Source: Prochilodus magdalenae (taxonomy: Eukaryota > Chordata > Actinopteri > Characiformes > Prochilodontidae). From it: DNA of 64,000 bases. The position numbers and the translations under genes are program-made. The stretch lies in the NCBI GenBank assembly GCA_024036415.1, contig JAMWET010001220.1, forward strand, positions 620,001 to 684,000. The letters run 5' to 3'. Below are positions 1 through 18,780 of the stretch, one piece after another. The notes under the pieces were generated by a model that saw nothing but the letters and a program-made list of their open reading frames with translations, had not been told where the DNA came from and made no database searches. Numbering within the stretch: position 1 is the stretch's first letter; each line of letters begins with the position of its first letter.

Positions 1-224
1 ATATTTACTTGAAAGTATTCAGATGCTTCACACTGTTACTAATACTCTGAATTATCTGCAAAGGAACACACGAAATTAAGTGTTGCCGTTATTGATTATG
101 GGTAGTTTTAAAAGCATGGAAAGGGCTGTGAAGCTTCACATACATTCTACTCCTTAACTGAGATTAAACCGCCCTTATGTATGCGGCTCTTGTACGCAGT
201 CTGAAAGGCTGGCCATCAGCATGC

Positions 225-610
225 TGAGCACCAGAACAAATAAGCAGAAGTGGCAAATAGAAAGAAGAAGTGTAAAATGTCACCAAATACTGTAATGGTG
301 TCATCAAGTGACTCAGAATGGCAGTGAGTAATCTTCAGCGACGATTCTCACTTTTGTCTTGATGGAAACAACCAACAAATCTGTGTGAGGAGGGACTGTG
401 GTCAGCACCAATATTGACAATTTGCTGTAATACGTCACATGTTCAAAAGGGCTGGTGTCACTCCACCTGCAAAATCTGCAGGAACTGTGTGAGAATATTC
501 AAACTGCATGGGATGGATTGTCACAGGACACCGTTAAGAATCTCTACAATCCTGTGTCGAGAGGTCTGGCACGTTGCAATAGCAAACATGGAGACCTGAC
601 AGCATACTGA
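225..610 (+). mobile_element. Decayed Tc1-like transposase fragment (C-terminal half)
   Basis: Reading + from 334 the translation starts FSDDSHFCLDGNNQQICVRR, which resembles the FSDESRF-type motif around the second catalytic Asp of fish Tc1 transposases. A stop follows, and the frame is lost before the next piece. From 479 the frame reads QELCENIQTAWDGLSQDTVK and then a PVSRGLA motif, ending at a TGA at 608-610. That matches the usual transposase C terminus (helix, then a P-R-R-like motif). The catalytic centre between the two pieces is disrupted, and no N-terminal DNA-binding domain or terminal repeat was found, so this is a dead fragment. The left boundary is approximate. Confidence 0.7.
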
Positions 611-1403
611 GGGACAGTTTTTCTGTACGTGTAGCTCAATAAATAGTGCCCATATCAGTTTTAATATTTCATAATTTATTGTTCCTGGTAATCTTTATCT
701 TCTATACCAATATCATTGCAATACCAGACGTCTGGGTGCAACTATTATTTTGATGATAGGTGTACGTACTGCCCCTACTAGTGCCCTCTCTGTGACTAAG
801 GTAAAGAAATTTCCTACAGTGAGCTCACATGAGATCACTATCCTTCCCTCCTGTCTTCCCTGCTGTTTTTTGCAGGTTCCCGAAAGGTGTTCAGTAGGTT
901 GATATCTCTGTGTAAAGATGTGGGACCGATTGATGCAGTTTCCTAATGGTATCTAAAGATATCCTATAGGACACAGTGGTCTCCACCGGTAATCATTACG
1001 TTAGTTTCCGCGGGAAAACAAAAATGTCCGGGTTTAATGTTCCTAATGGTCTTTCTGTGCTGTGTTTATCCCTCTCTGTGGACTCTGGTAGGTCTTTCTC
1101 CTGGCCAGTGGGAGGCAGTAAAGAGCGGAGCTACTTTCACCCAGGTCTCCGGAAAAGGAAGAAGAGTAAACAAGTCTGTAAACGTTGTGGCTTAGCCAAC
1201 AGTACAGTGAGGTGTAAACTTAACCGGAAAGTTGATAAATACCGTTTTAAATAAAGAGTTTACCCTTATAAATCATTTTCTCTCTAGTTTTCTGGCGAAA
1301 GTGTAGTTGGCTATGAACTGCCACTTACCCTAGTAAGCCTGTTCGTTGGCTAACCTTTTTTCAGTGGTCGTATCTGCCCAGCTCTGTATTCCTCAGTTTT
1401 GCT
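611..1403. other. Upstream region of stk19; no gene seen
   Basis: No convincing coding exon was found. An open frame at 976-1254 shows no recognisable domain and is probably chance, although it lies where the stk19 promoter or 5' UTR should be. The stretch 1000-1400 is less AT-rich than the transposon fragment to its left, as expected near a promoter. An E2F-like motif is listed separately. Confidence 0.4.
1005..1018. promoter_or_regulatory. E2F-like motif in the presumed stk19 promoter
   Basis: The sequence TTTCCGCGGGAAAA reads as TTTTCCCGCGGAAA on the - strand and contains the E2F core TTTCCCGC. It lies about 390 bp upstream of the stk19 start codon. An E2F site would fit a DNA-repair gene expressed in cycling cells, but this rests on a motif match only. 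Confidence 0.4.
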
Positions 1404-2993
1404 ATGAACAGAAAAAGGTCCTTAATGCCGGACGCGTTTCGCAATAAGAAACGAAGATTTGGATCTGACAGCCTCATCGGACTCCCAGAACATGGAGACA
1501 TTGGTGGGTACTAACTGTCTGCGGAAAGCCCTGGGGCTTTTTTAGTTGGGCTAATCAGTTTACTGACCGTGCCGCTATGTACTAATGCCGTTCAGGGGTG
1601 TGTATTTGCAGCTAAATTCGTATTCTGTGCTTTTTGTTTAAAGCAGATGGACCACCTGATGTTAAAGCCACACTGGAGTACCTCATGACTCTCTTTCCAC
1701 GCAAACTGTTTAACGACAGTCTTCCCCAAATTGTCTTCAAACACCAGCTGTACAGTCTACACAGTGATAAAACGCTGGTGGACAAACAACTGGTAATTCT
1801 CAGCAGTTTGTCAGTTTGCATGTAGTCATGTATCATTTTTAAGTTTACTGACATGTAAATAGGCAAAAGGTTTAAAAGGTGTTTTTTTTTATTTTTTAAG
1901 ATTTAATGTTTACTGACGTCAACTCATTATGGAGGTTAATCTTACCCACAAGAGGTTAGTTGGAAGGAGCACACCTTGTAGAACTAGATAGATGATCCCA
2001 GAGGAAAATTCAGTTTTTTATGCAGTTGTTTTAAGAATCTACTTAACATAAGTTACCTGGCTAAATATGATTCTGTAATACTCCAAAGTAGAATACTCTC
2101 TAGAGTATGGAAAAACAGAACCAGACAAGGGGTTCCCATGACTAACCTCTGTCCTAGCTGATCTTTCTATTCACCCAGTCATAAGCCCTTCTTTCTCTGT
2201 GTTGGCAGAATGAGTTGAGAGATAAAGGTGAGCTGCTCATGTTCCAGCTGGGATTCGACTCGGACACCTTTGCCCTGGTATTTTCTGAGGACTACAGAGC
2301 AAAAGTTCTGGCAGGTGAAGCTGGGAAATCCACTCTAGGAACCGTGGAGAAGTTTCTTGATAAAGTACTGCCAGGCTGCTTAGACCTGAGTTTCAGTAAA
2401 GACAGAATGCTCAAGCACTTCCTTTTCACGGATTCAGAGATAACGTAAGGAATACATTATGCTGTAGTTTAGTCTTTGCACACATCAGTCTGCGAAGCAG
2501 ACGTGTATTATTTATAGATGTCCTTTCTACAACAGGCAGCTTGTGAAGGCGGGGGTTTTGACTGTGAGAGATGCTGGCAGCTGGTGGTTGTCCATTCCAA
2601 ACTCTGGTCGATTCACCAAATACTTCATTCAGGGTAAGGGCATGTTCAAGAGCACATGTTCATGGCCACGTTTTCCAGCCACCCAATCTAACTTTATTCA
2701 TTCATATTTCAGGACGCAAAGCTGTTCTTGGCATGGTCAAGAAGTCAAAGTATAATGAAATTTTAAAGGCAGATTTGGAGGAACGTCGTACCACTTCACA
2801 AGTTAAAATACACATTAAGTACCACATTCATGATATAATTGGTGCAGAACTGGTAGAACGGTAAGACCGAGTACTTAACTGTGTTTTATATACCTTTTTT
2901 TTCCCCCCATGTATTGTTACTAAAATGACCAATTTCTTCTTTTGTAGCATACAGACCACGTCAGGGACTTTGTTACGTTTTGTGGACACCTGA
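1404..2993 (+). CDS. stk19: STK19, tandem winged-helix transcription-coupled repair factor (six coding exons, 257 aa)
   Basis: Coding exons are 1404-1503, 1647-1792, 2209-2444, 2536-2633, 2713-2860 and 2948-2993 (TGA). All junctions are GT-AG and keep frame. The product closely follows vertebrate STK19, with blocks such as FQLGFDSD, VFSEDYRAKVL, LTVRDAGSWWL and TTSGTLLR. The 257 aa length agrees with the roughly 254 aa short human form, which supports this ATG over a longer upstream start. The N terminus has two basic clusters (RKR at 3-5, NKKRR at 14-18), likely a nuclear localisation and DNA-binding segment. Despite its name the protein lacks kinase motifs. It is now described as a DNA/RNA-binding winged-helix protein that acts in transcription-coupled nucleotide excision repair. 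The gene is compact, with introns of 143, 416, 91, 79 and 87 bp, and is convergent with rac1. Confidence 0.95.
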
Positions 2994-3343
2994 TCTTTGG
3001 CCCTGTTACATAACAGAATGAACTTGTAAGGCTTATGATATTGTCTCCAACTTGGCAAAGCCACACAAATACATGCTTCAGAAGGAGCACCAGCTTTGTA
3101 TGTAGCACAGGCAGCAGTGATGGACATGTCAAGCACCATGCAGACTGGTCTAGCATTAATATATTTTTCATCTGGCAGCTGCCACATATGTGCAATCCAC
3201 AGAATCTGGGAACATTTATTTATAATAAATTAAGTCATTTTCCTTTGAAAGAAAAGTGTTCTTATTTATAGCCAAAAATTCAGTTACGTGTATCTGTCTT
3301 TTTTTTTTTTTTTGGGCCAAATGCAAACTTTCTACTTGACTGA

Positions 3344-3349
3344 AATAAA
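3344..3349 (+). terminator. stk19: Likely stk19 polyadenylation signal
   Basis: AATAAA lies about 350 bp past the stop codon and is followed by a GT-rich stretch (tgtgtttgcttg), the usual downstream element. A second AATAAA at 3224-3229 is an alternative, but its downstream T/G element is weaker. Confidence 0.55.
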
Positions 3350-3482
3350 CATGTTGCAATTGTGTTTGCTTGTCTTGATTAATCTACTTTCCAGCTTTCA
3401 TAAATGTGTCTTGTATTATGTATTAGTACCCCTGTGCTATGCAACAATAGTCTTAAGCATGCGTTTAACAAAAATGTCACAT

Positions 3483-3488
3483 TTTATT
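3483..3488 (-). terminator. rac1: Candidate rac1 polyadenylation signal
   Basis: TTTATT on + reads AATAAA on -, about 1.23 kb past the rac1 stop. That length is close to the known long 3' UTR of vertebrate RAC1. It sits roughly 135 bp from the stk19 signal, so the two transcripts would end almost back to back. Alternative sites are possible. Confidence 0.35.
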
Positions 3489-4718
3489 GATTTAGTTCTG
3501 TCATGTTTGTATAGCATGTAATTAGGATTAGCCCCAAGAACAAGGTCACAACATCGACTATAACTGTGCAGACAAAAATATTTCTATACTTGTATTTTGG
3601 GACAGTGGTTTAGACGTATGCAAAACAAGCCTTAAAAGGTCACCATGCTCTTAGAAAAGCCATTACTATGCAGATTTGACAGTTATATGTTCAAAGTAAA
3701 AACTTTAATTAAAAATATGATTAATTGGTGGAAGTAAAATGTCTAAAAAGAAACTTTACATAAATTCCTTTCATGTAGCATACATTGACAGTAGTTTTGC
3801 ATTTCCATTTTCTGACACCAAATAATATGCTGAATTTAAGATGTACTACAAATTAATAAAAATCTATTATAGGATACTGTTAGCCCTATGTAGTGTCCTT
3901 CGAAAAACCACACTTCAGTACACAATCTTCAGACTGCGGTTTGTTTCTATGTAGTTAGAGAAGGTTATGTAGACAAGGTTGTAGGTACGATTGAGGAATA
4001 GCTTGGTCCAAACAATGACAAACATGCTGTAGCCTATGTGGGAGGTATGTGTGTGTGCTCCATGAAAAGCATTAAAACACTGAAGCTGTTTGAAGATCCT
4101 TTTGACCTAAAATCATTTACGATATAAAGCCCATAACAACAATAGTGTTCTGCAATTTATGATCACGGAATAATACAAATACATTTCCAGTGACTACCTC
4201 TTTTTAGTACCACAACTTTTCTTTGTTTAGATGAAACTACACTGACTAACACTTAAAGAACATTATTAAACACAGGTTATTAAATCTTGCCCATCTATCC
4301 ACTGCCTATTGTTCAAACATTTTTCAAGTCAAAAGAAAATGCAACAGATGTAGTGTTTGGATCTAAATTCTTAGTACTGTAGTGCTGTTTGGCAAGACCT
4401 TCATTCCATTCCAACAAAGACTGTAAACAAACCACATGGGCTTAAAGGAAATGAACCAAGTATAGGACAATTCTCAGAATGTTAAAAATCTGTTCAAAGG
4501 CCGCAGGAATTCTAATATTCGGTACGTGCATATGTTTGCATACGGGAAGATGGATTTGAGGTCAATCTGTTCCGTTTCTACATCTAGAGATTAGTATCAG
4601 TTTTGTAAAGATAAAAACTTGTACTGGTAGTCACAAAGGAGAGGGAGCTCTGAACAAACAAGCCATTTCATTCCTCTTCCTCAAAACACAGTTTGGATGA
4701 CAGGCCTTTGCTGTGTGT
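3489..4718 (-). other. rac1: Presumed rac1 3' UTR
   Basis: This 1.2 kb block directly follows the rac1 stop codon on the - strand. It is AT-rich and carries no convincing reading frame on either strand. I interpret it as the long 3' UTR typical of RAC1 mRNAs. No repeat was recognised in it. Confidence 0.5.
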
Positions 4719-10212
<5,494 letters not shown>

Positions 10213-10520
10213 TGGTCCAGGATATCTTGAGGCGTTACTCGTTTCCCGTGCGTGGCTTTACGAGCTAACTACTTGTTAGCTAATGTGCTAATAAGTGTCC
10301 AAACAAGTTCGCTGTAGTGTTTTAAGAACAGAAACTACTTTAGGAACCGAGGCTATTTAAAATCGCACACCGATGAAACCCTCAAATGCAAATTATATTT
10401 CCTTCTCACATTCCAGGCTCCAGCTGTCGGGATTCAGCGGAGAATCAGAAAAAAGTTTGTAGCCACCACCCAAGAAAGCGGCCTCATAACTGTACAAACC
10501 CGTTTCCGGCTTAGTGACGC
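10213..10520 (-). promoter_or_regulatory. rac1: rac1 5' UTR and promoter region
   Basis: The stretch immediately upstream of the rac1 ATG is richer in CpG than its surroundings. It contains an ETS-like CCGGAAAC on the - strand (10502-10511 region) and a TGACGC half-site next to it. The transcription start is not identifiable by eye; placement follows from the position of coding exon 1. Confidence 0.45.
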
Positions 10521-10529
10521 TTCATAATA

Positions 10530-11040
10530 AAAGTAACATTTCGTTTTGTAAAACTGTTAAAAGGTTTAAACATCAAATTATAATTAAATTCAACGTTAAA
10601 TAATTTAATTAATATCAGTGTCTACTCCGTGACACCATAATAAAAAATAACAAAATACAAATATAAAAAGGTCTATAAAGTCCATAATCTGCAGATTTTC
10701 TTTAAACATAAAGTGGCATTAAAAAGAAAATTATTAGTAATATTTATTGGGTTAAACCGATAAAAATAGAAAGTGACAACAAAACTACACAATCAAAAGG
10801 TAGCTGCAATCAAAGGAAATAAAAATAGAAAAAAATACTATTAAATATTGTTATTAAAAAACAGACAGACAGGCAAAAATATCAAAATATCTACATACTT
10901 TTATATGTAGATAAAACATATTAGTAGTACCAGTACTAGTTTTCAAGTATTATGAAATTATTAAATAAAATCAAAACCTTTTTAACCGAATACTTATATT
11001 TATGAATAAGGAATTTAGACTAAACCTATAGTATTTATCC
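10530..11040. other. AT-rich spacer between two divergent promoters
   Basis: About 500 bp of strongly AT-rich, low-complexity DNA separates the rac1 promoter from the SMIM10-like promoter. No gene, RNA or recognisable element was seen. It suggests two separate promoters instead of one shared bidirectional island. Confidence 0.5.
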
Positions 11041-11079
11041 ACTACAGTAAAGGGAAGATAAGCGGAGGAGACTGTAATG

Positions 11080-13916
<2,837 letters not shown>

Positions 13917-14418
13917 TATAAATATATGAGCTTTTGGCAACTGAAGGCCCAACCCCTGCAACAGCATGGACGTTTACTGCAGCTTCAGAATTCGTCCAAG
14001 GTGAAAGGATTAAGCAACACCAGAAGGAATATGGACACAAATTTGAAGATGGGGCTGCCATCTCAGCCATTCTACAGTCTTGCAGTCCCGTGTTCAGAAA
14101 AGGACTTAGTCACTCCAGTAAGGACAAGAGCTCTGTGGGAACATAGAGCTAGGTGTCTTTCATAACATCCCACTGCTGCTTGGTGTGAGTTTCCAGTGGG
14201 TCATGAGTGGTAGCCAAAGGTAATAGAAGGAATTTTCAGGGTGTTTAAATCCTTTTTTCCTCGTGATTTTGAATCTCTGCTTATTTGAGACTGCAGCAGT
14301 GACCAACTAGAGCCTTGATTATTTATAGAATTTCTAGAATTTTAAAGGGATTGGTTCTTAGACATTTTAATAGGACCTGTACAGCTTTGAGAGGTTTGTC
14401 AGTGTTGAGATGCTTGTA

Positions 14419-15300
14419 CACTATATGCTCAAACGTTTGTGGACACCAGTCCTTATGATTAAGTTCAGATATATCAGCCACACCCATTGCTAGCAGATGT
14501 ATGAAGTCAAGCCCAGGGCCATGAATCTCTACTGACAAACCCAAGTCAACTGGAAGTGCTATTATTCTGAAGTGGAGCTGTTGTTTCTCCATTGATGCAG
14601 CCATGAAGCAGTATACTGTGCAGAGAGGAATTACCTGTTCTCTGGAAACAATGTCAGTTGAAGAACTGCATCAGCAGCTTACTAATATGTGTATTTATTG
14701 CTGAGCAGCTGTACACATGCCTAATATCACTATGCACAATGCCAAGTGTTGACTGGAGTGGTGTAAAGCATGCTGCCACTGGAACCAGTGCAAGCAGATC
14801 TCTAGATGACTGAATCTTCACCATCTGGCGGTTTGATGGACAAATTTGGGTTTCTCTGACACCAGGACAGCGCTACTTGCCAGAATGCATCTGTATGCAG
14901 ATATACAAATAATTTTACAGAAATTTGGGGAAATCCATTTCTTGTTTCAGCTTCTCTGCATCCCTGTGCACAAAGTACCTAAAGATGGATTAAGAGATTT
15001 GGTGTGCAAAAATTCCAGATGTCCTGGCATTGATTTCCCTGAACACTTTTTGGGCTTAATTGGATTGTTGATTGCAGACCAGTCCTTCTTATCCAATTCC
15101 AGTGCCTGACTTCATAAAATCTGTACAGATTTTCACAGACACACTCCAAAATCTTGTGAAAAACCTTTGCAGAAGAGTGGAGGCTATTATAGCAGCAAAG
15201 GGGAGGGCAGCTCTATTATTTGCCAATGGTTTTGGAGAGGGATCTCCATGCTCCTATAGATGTTAAGGTCAGCTGTCCACATACTATTAGCCATATAGTG
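14419..15300 (+). mobile_element. Internally deleted Tc1-like transposon with both terminal repeats and TA target duplication
   Basis: The left end reads CACTATATGCTCAAACGTTT and the right end reads CCATATAGTG, forming terminal inverted repeats (left outer end to about GTGGACA; right end from TGTCCACATA). A TA dinucleotide flanks each side (14417-14418, 15301-15302), the hallmark of Tc1/mariner insertion. The inside retains transposase pieces in several frames, for example a stretch matching the HTH-linker region (about 14700-14900, ending LARMHLYA in one frame) and the C-terminal RRVEAIIAAKG motif (about 15172-15205). At 882 bp, with frameshifts and stops, it cannot encode transposase. It lies inside the presumed 3' UTR of the SMIM10-like gene. 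Confidence 0.85.
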
Positions 15301-15863
15301 TATATGCTGGATTGGTCAAAGATCAAGGGGGTTTTACATTGTTTTGATCACGTAGCAGTTTACTAATTTCACATGTTTACTGTGTTTGACCTGACTTTGC
15401 TGGCTCTGTTACATCTCTAAGCATCGAGTATGTTGTGGAACCTGGTTTATTTTTTCTTGTTTTTGCGACACAGCCTTCAGTTAAAATGCATGTGTAAGAT
15501 AGCATGAGTGGGATTTCTCTTTTCTTTTTATCATCACACATGGCTTTATGTTTGGGATTTAAGATGTAGCAGCTTTTAGCCTACATGGAAATTGTCTAAA
15601 GCTTATTATGTGTAAACAGAACTACATATTACTACTATATGTTACCACATTTTAGAACTGTGAATTTTGGTACACAAAGGTTTCCATTGTTCACACAGGT
15701 TCGGGCAAGTTGGGTTCAGGCTTGTTAACAGGTGGTGTGATACCAAAAATGTATGGGGAAATACTGCCGTTCTTTTCTTTTATTTGTTTGTTTAAAGAGT
15801 TGCACGGAACAGAAATCCTACCATGTTTTCTCTGGCTACATCTCAAAAAGCTCCTTACTGAAC

Positions 15864-15924
15864 ATAAAGTGCACTATGTGGATGTAGAGCACCACTGTTT
15901 CATGCCCTGTTTAGTGCACTTTAT
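15864..15924. repeat. 13-bp perfect inverted repeat in the presumed SMIM10-like 3' UTR
   Basis: ATAAAGTGCACTA (15864-15876) is exactly complementary to TAGTGCACTTTAT (15912-15924), with a 35-nt loop. The arms contain GCACTTT, which also matches a miR-17-type seed site. It could be a remnant of a small DNA transposon. Confidence 0.5.
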
Positions 15925-16151
15925 AGGAATTCGGGAGATATCTGAAATTCAGCATTTCTGTTTGTTTCGTCTGCATCCATTAACTAATATAATACAGCGA
16001 AGTGGACTTTGTTACTTTAGAAATGTTTTTAAACTGTAGCTGATTTATGTATGATAGTTGTTTTTGTCAGTAATGAATGTGCATTATTTTAAATGTGCAA
16101 TTTTGTTTGATAAGGAGGATAAGTAATGTAATATGATTTGAACTTTGGAAC

Positions 16152-16157
16152 AATAAA
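16152..16157 (+). terminator. Likely polyadenylation signal of the SMIM10-like gene
   Basis: AATAAA is followed within 20 bp by a T/G-rich stretch (ggattgtttcttg). It would give a 3' UTR of about 2.2 kb that includes the Tc1 copy. Long 3' UTRs are usual for short vertebrate membrane-protein genes, but an earlier unseen site cannot be excluded. Confidence 0.45.
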
Positions 16158-16363
16158 GGATTGTTTCTTGACTTCAAATCTATTGTATACTGTTTTTACA
16201 GGCTGATTGATCCTTAACTGAGCACATTCTGGTGGTGCATTAATTTAAAAAAATCATCATAAATCCTCCTCCAACCCTTAATATTTTGTTGCCTTCTGTT
16301 TTAGGTAACACATGAAAACACTAAACATTTATATACAGTACTACCTTGAGATATATATACACA

Positions 16364-16705
16364 CAGTGGGGTGTGAAAGTTTGGGCAGCCTTGTTAATTT
16401 TCCTGATTTACCTTTATAAAGCATTGATTGTTTGGATAAAAAAAATTCCATTAAATATATCATATAGGGGACAAACACAGTGATATTTGAGTGAAATTAA
16501 GTTTATATGAATTAAAGAAAGTGTGCAATAATTGTCTAAACAAAATTAGGCAGGTGCATAAATTTGGGCACAAAAAAAAAAAACTTAATTCAATATTTAG
16601 TAGATCCTCCTTTCGCAGAAATAACAGCAAATAAACGCTTCCTATAGCTTCTAATGAGAGTCTGGATTGTGGCTGAAGGTATTTTACAAACCTTGCTTGC
16701 CCAAC
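16364..16705. mobile_element. Truncated end of a fish Tc1/mariner-type DNA transposon
   Basis: The left end is CAGTGGGGTGTGAAAGTTTG, followed by TTGGGCAGCC and by phrases such as GTGCAATAATTGTCTAAACA and TAGTAGATCCTCCTTTCGCA. I recognise these as the terminal region of a DNA transposon common in teleosts. Only about 340 bp survive; the opposite end and the transposase are missing. The match is from memory, so the family name is left open. Confidence 0.6.
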
Positions 16706-18600
16706 CCTTACAGTCCCAAAATGAAATATTAAAAATGTTTGTATGATACTAAAAATGTTGGGTTATATTATCCAGCAATGGGTGAATAAAGTGAAGGGTC
16801 TCTATTAACAGCACTGTTTAATCCAAGACTAGGTTTAATTTGCTTTAATGAAACTAGACTGAAACCTTGTCCTCATTTGGTATAAAAATGTAATGTGTTG
16901 AAACTCCACCTTTGGCCACTGTGGGGCAGTGTGTCCTTGCTCAGTGATGCTAAATGACGAACGCTGTCTTGGTCAAATATAGAGGAACATAGAGGTAAGG
17001 ACAAAAAAAGAATAGTTTTATTTCTCTTTATTATGTAAGTATTTTCTTAAACACTAAAGTACTGATTTTTCTAAATTTATATACAGTACCTCCTAGACTT
17101 TATGACATACTGTATACAGTAAAAAGACATAACTTACATAATAAGTTAAATAGTAAATCAATCATAAATAGTAAATAGAAAAAACAATCCCAATTAAATG
17201 TGTTCTTTGCTGAGGATGTTTTAACAGGGTGGTTCCAGATACTGAGAACAGCTATTTAAAACTTATTTGTAAGTCCTCGGTGTTGGTGTACAGTTTAACA
17301 GTTGATCTGTTACCATGCACAAAGTGTGTCAGGCCTTCAAAAGCTAAAATTATTTTGGTAGGGTCACACAGAGCACACTAAAGGTATTACGTCTAAAAGT
17401 ATAATAGCATTGGAGGATGGATGAGAGGATTTACAACCTGTACAGGTACCCGTATTGGCCTGTAGGGTAGACCACATGTGGACAGTAAATCTAATACAGG
17501 GTAGGTGTTTATACAAGCATGTGTGATGAGAATGATGTGATATTGATATATGATAACTGGCCAAATATAATTTATAAGAACTCACTTGAACTGCAGAAAA
17601 AAAAGTCAAAAAAATAGAGGTAACATGACACCAGAAAAAAACTCTAAATGATCTAATCAGGATCAGGATCTTCAACATGATTGACAAGAGATTAGAAAAT
17701 ACTGTCACGCACTGCTACTTTGATTCAACGCAACACTACAGTGACTCGTTATCACCTCTAGAGGTACAAAGTGGTACTACAAGACAGGACGGGCCAGGGC
17801 TAGCTTGACGTAGTATCAAAACGAATACTTCTTCATATTCTGCCAAGAACTGGAATAATTTTGGAATGTTTTAAACTTTAATATAGTTTACAACCAAAAT
17901 AATTTGATGGATACATAATGGCTTTCAGCAAATTCTAGTTTTTTATTCTCTTCTTTCCCTCTACACCTCATAACATTGATTCTATATCTAAAGAAAAGAC
18001 AAATGTAGTGGTGAAATATTAGCTGTACACAAATGACAGCCATACACTATTCTCTGCTAGTTCCTAATTATTGTTAGTCGCTGTGATATGTTTGGCTGAA
18101 GAACTGAAAGTACAATTCCAGTTTTTTCCAATTTAAGCCTGATCTGCAACATCTGTATCATAGCAATGATTGCCATGCACAATAATTTCATGCCTTTTGT
18201 ATTACTTAGAAACAAACTGAAAACACAATGGCTCAAAACTTAGTTCTTCCATGAACTATTACTTTATGTGGAGGTCCTTAAACTTCAAACAGGCTGTTCA
18301 CACTAACACATCTTATTTACAAAACCTGTACAACCATCCACTGAAAGGTTCTTTAAGAACTCAAAAGCAGTTCTTTCATGACATCATGTAAAGAGCCCAT
18401 TTTACTTTCTTTTTTAAGAATATATAACACAAACTCTTTAATTCAGCTTGTGAATTCTGGAGCTATTTAGCAGCAGTTCTGGTTATTTGTAAGGTTTACT
18501 CGGGTCCATGGGTTTTTAGAAAGAGTGTAATGCTACAGATCCAATGCAGCAGAAATGCTACTATGATGCTCTTATTAATCTGCAGACGCCTTCATTATCA
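16706..18600. other. Intergenic DNA, no gene seen
   Basis: AT-rich sequence without convincing exons. Short stretches such as GAAAGGTTCTTTAAGAACTC (about 18342) resemble a small repeat family discussed in the findings. Nothing else was recognised. Confidence 0.5.
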
Positions 18601-18780
18601 GCGCTCAATCCAGCAACTCCAGGACGAGTTTTCTAATGGCAAGCTAGTATAAAATAACGTGTTGCCTAGGCAACTGCCTAATTCTTTGTGCGGCGACCCC
18701 CTCCGCACACAGGCCACGCGTTTTTTTCCTCGCTCTTGCGCAAAGAGGATTTACAGAGGAGAAGGATTTGCCAAATGAAA
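18600..18780. promoter_or_regulatory. GC-richer island with a perfect palindromic RFX X-box
   Basis: GTTGCCTAGGCAAC at 18661-18674 is a perfect 14-bp palindrome that fits the X-box consensus GTNRCC-N(0-3)-RGYAAC bound by RFX factors. It sits in a small island that is clearly less AT-rich than its flanks and contains CGGCGACCCC and TTGCGCAA motifs. It lies about 6 kb upstream of cyth3 and 4.7 kb past the SMIM10-like coding end. It may be a distal enhancer or the promoter of an unseen transcript. Confidence 0.45.

Noticed and set aside
1..224. Continuation of the Tc1-like element to the window start
   Set aside because: No transposase-like frame or terminal repeat could be recognised before about 225.
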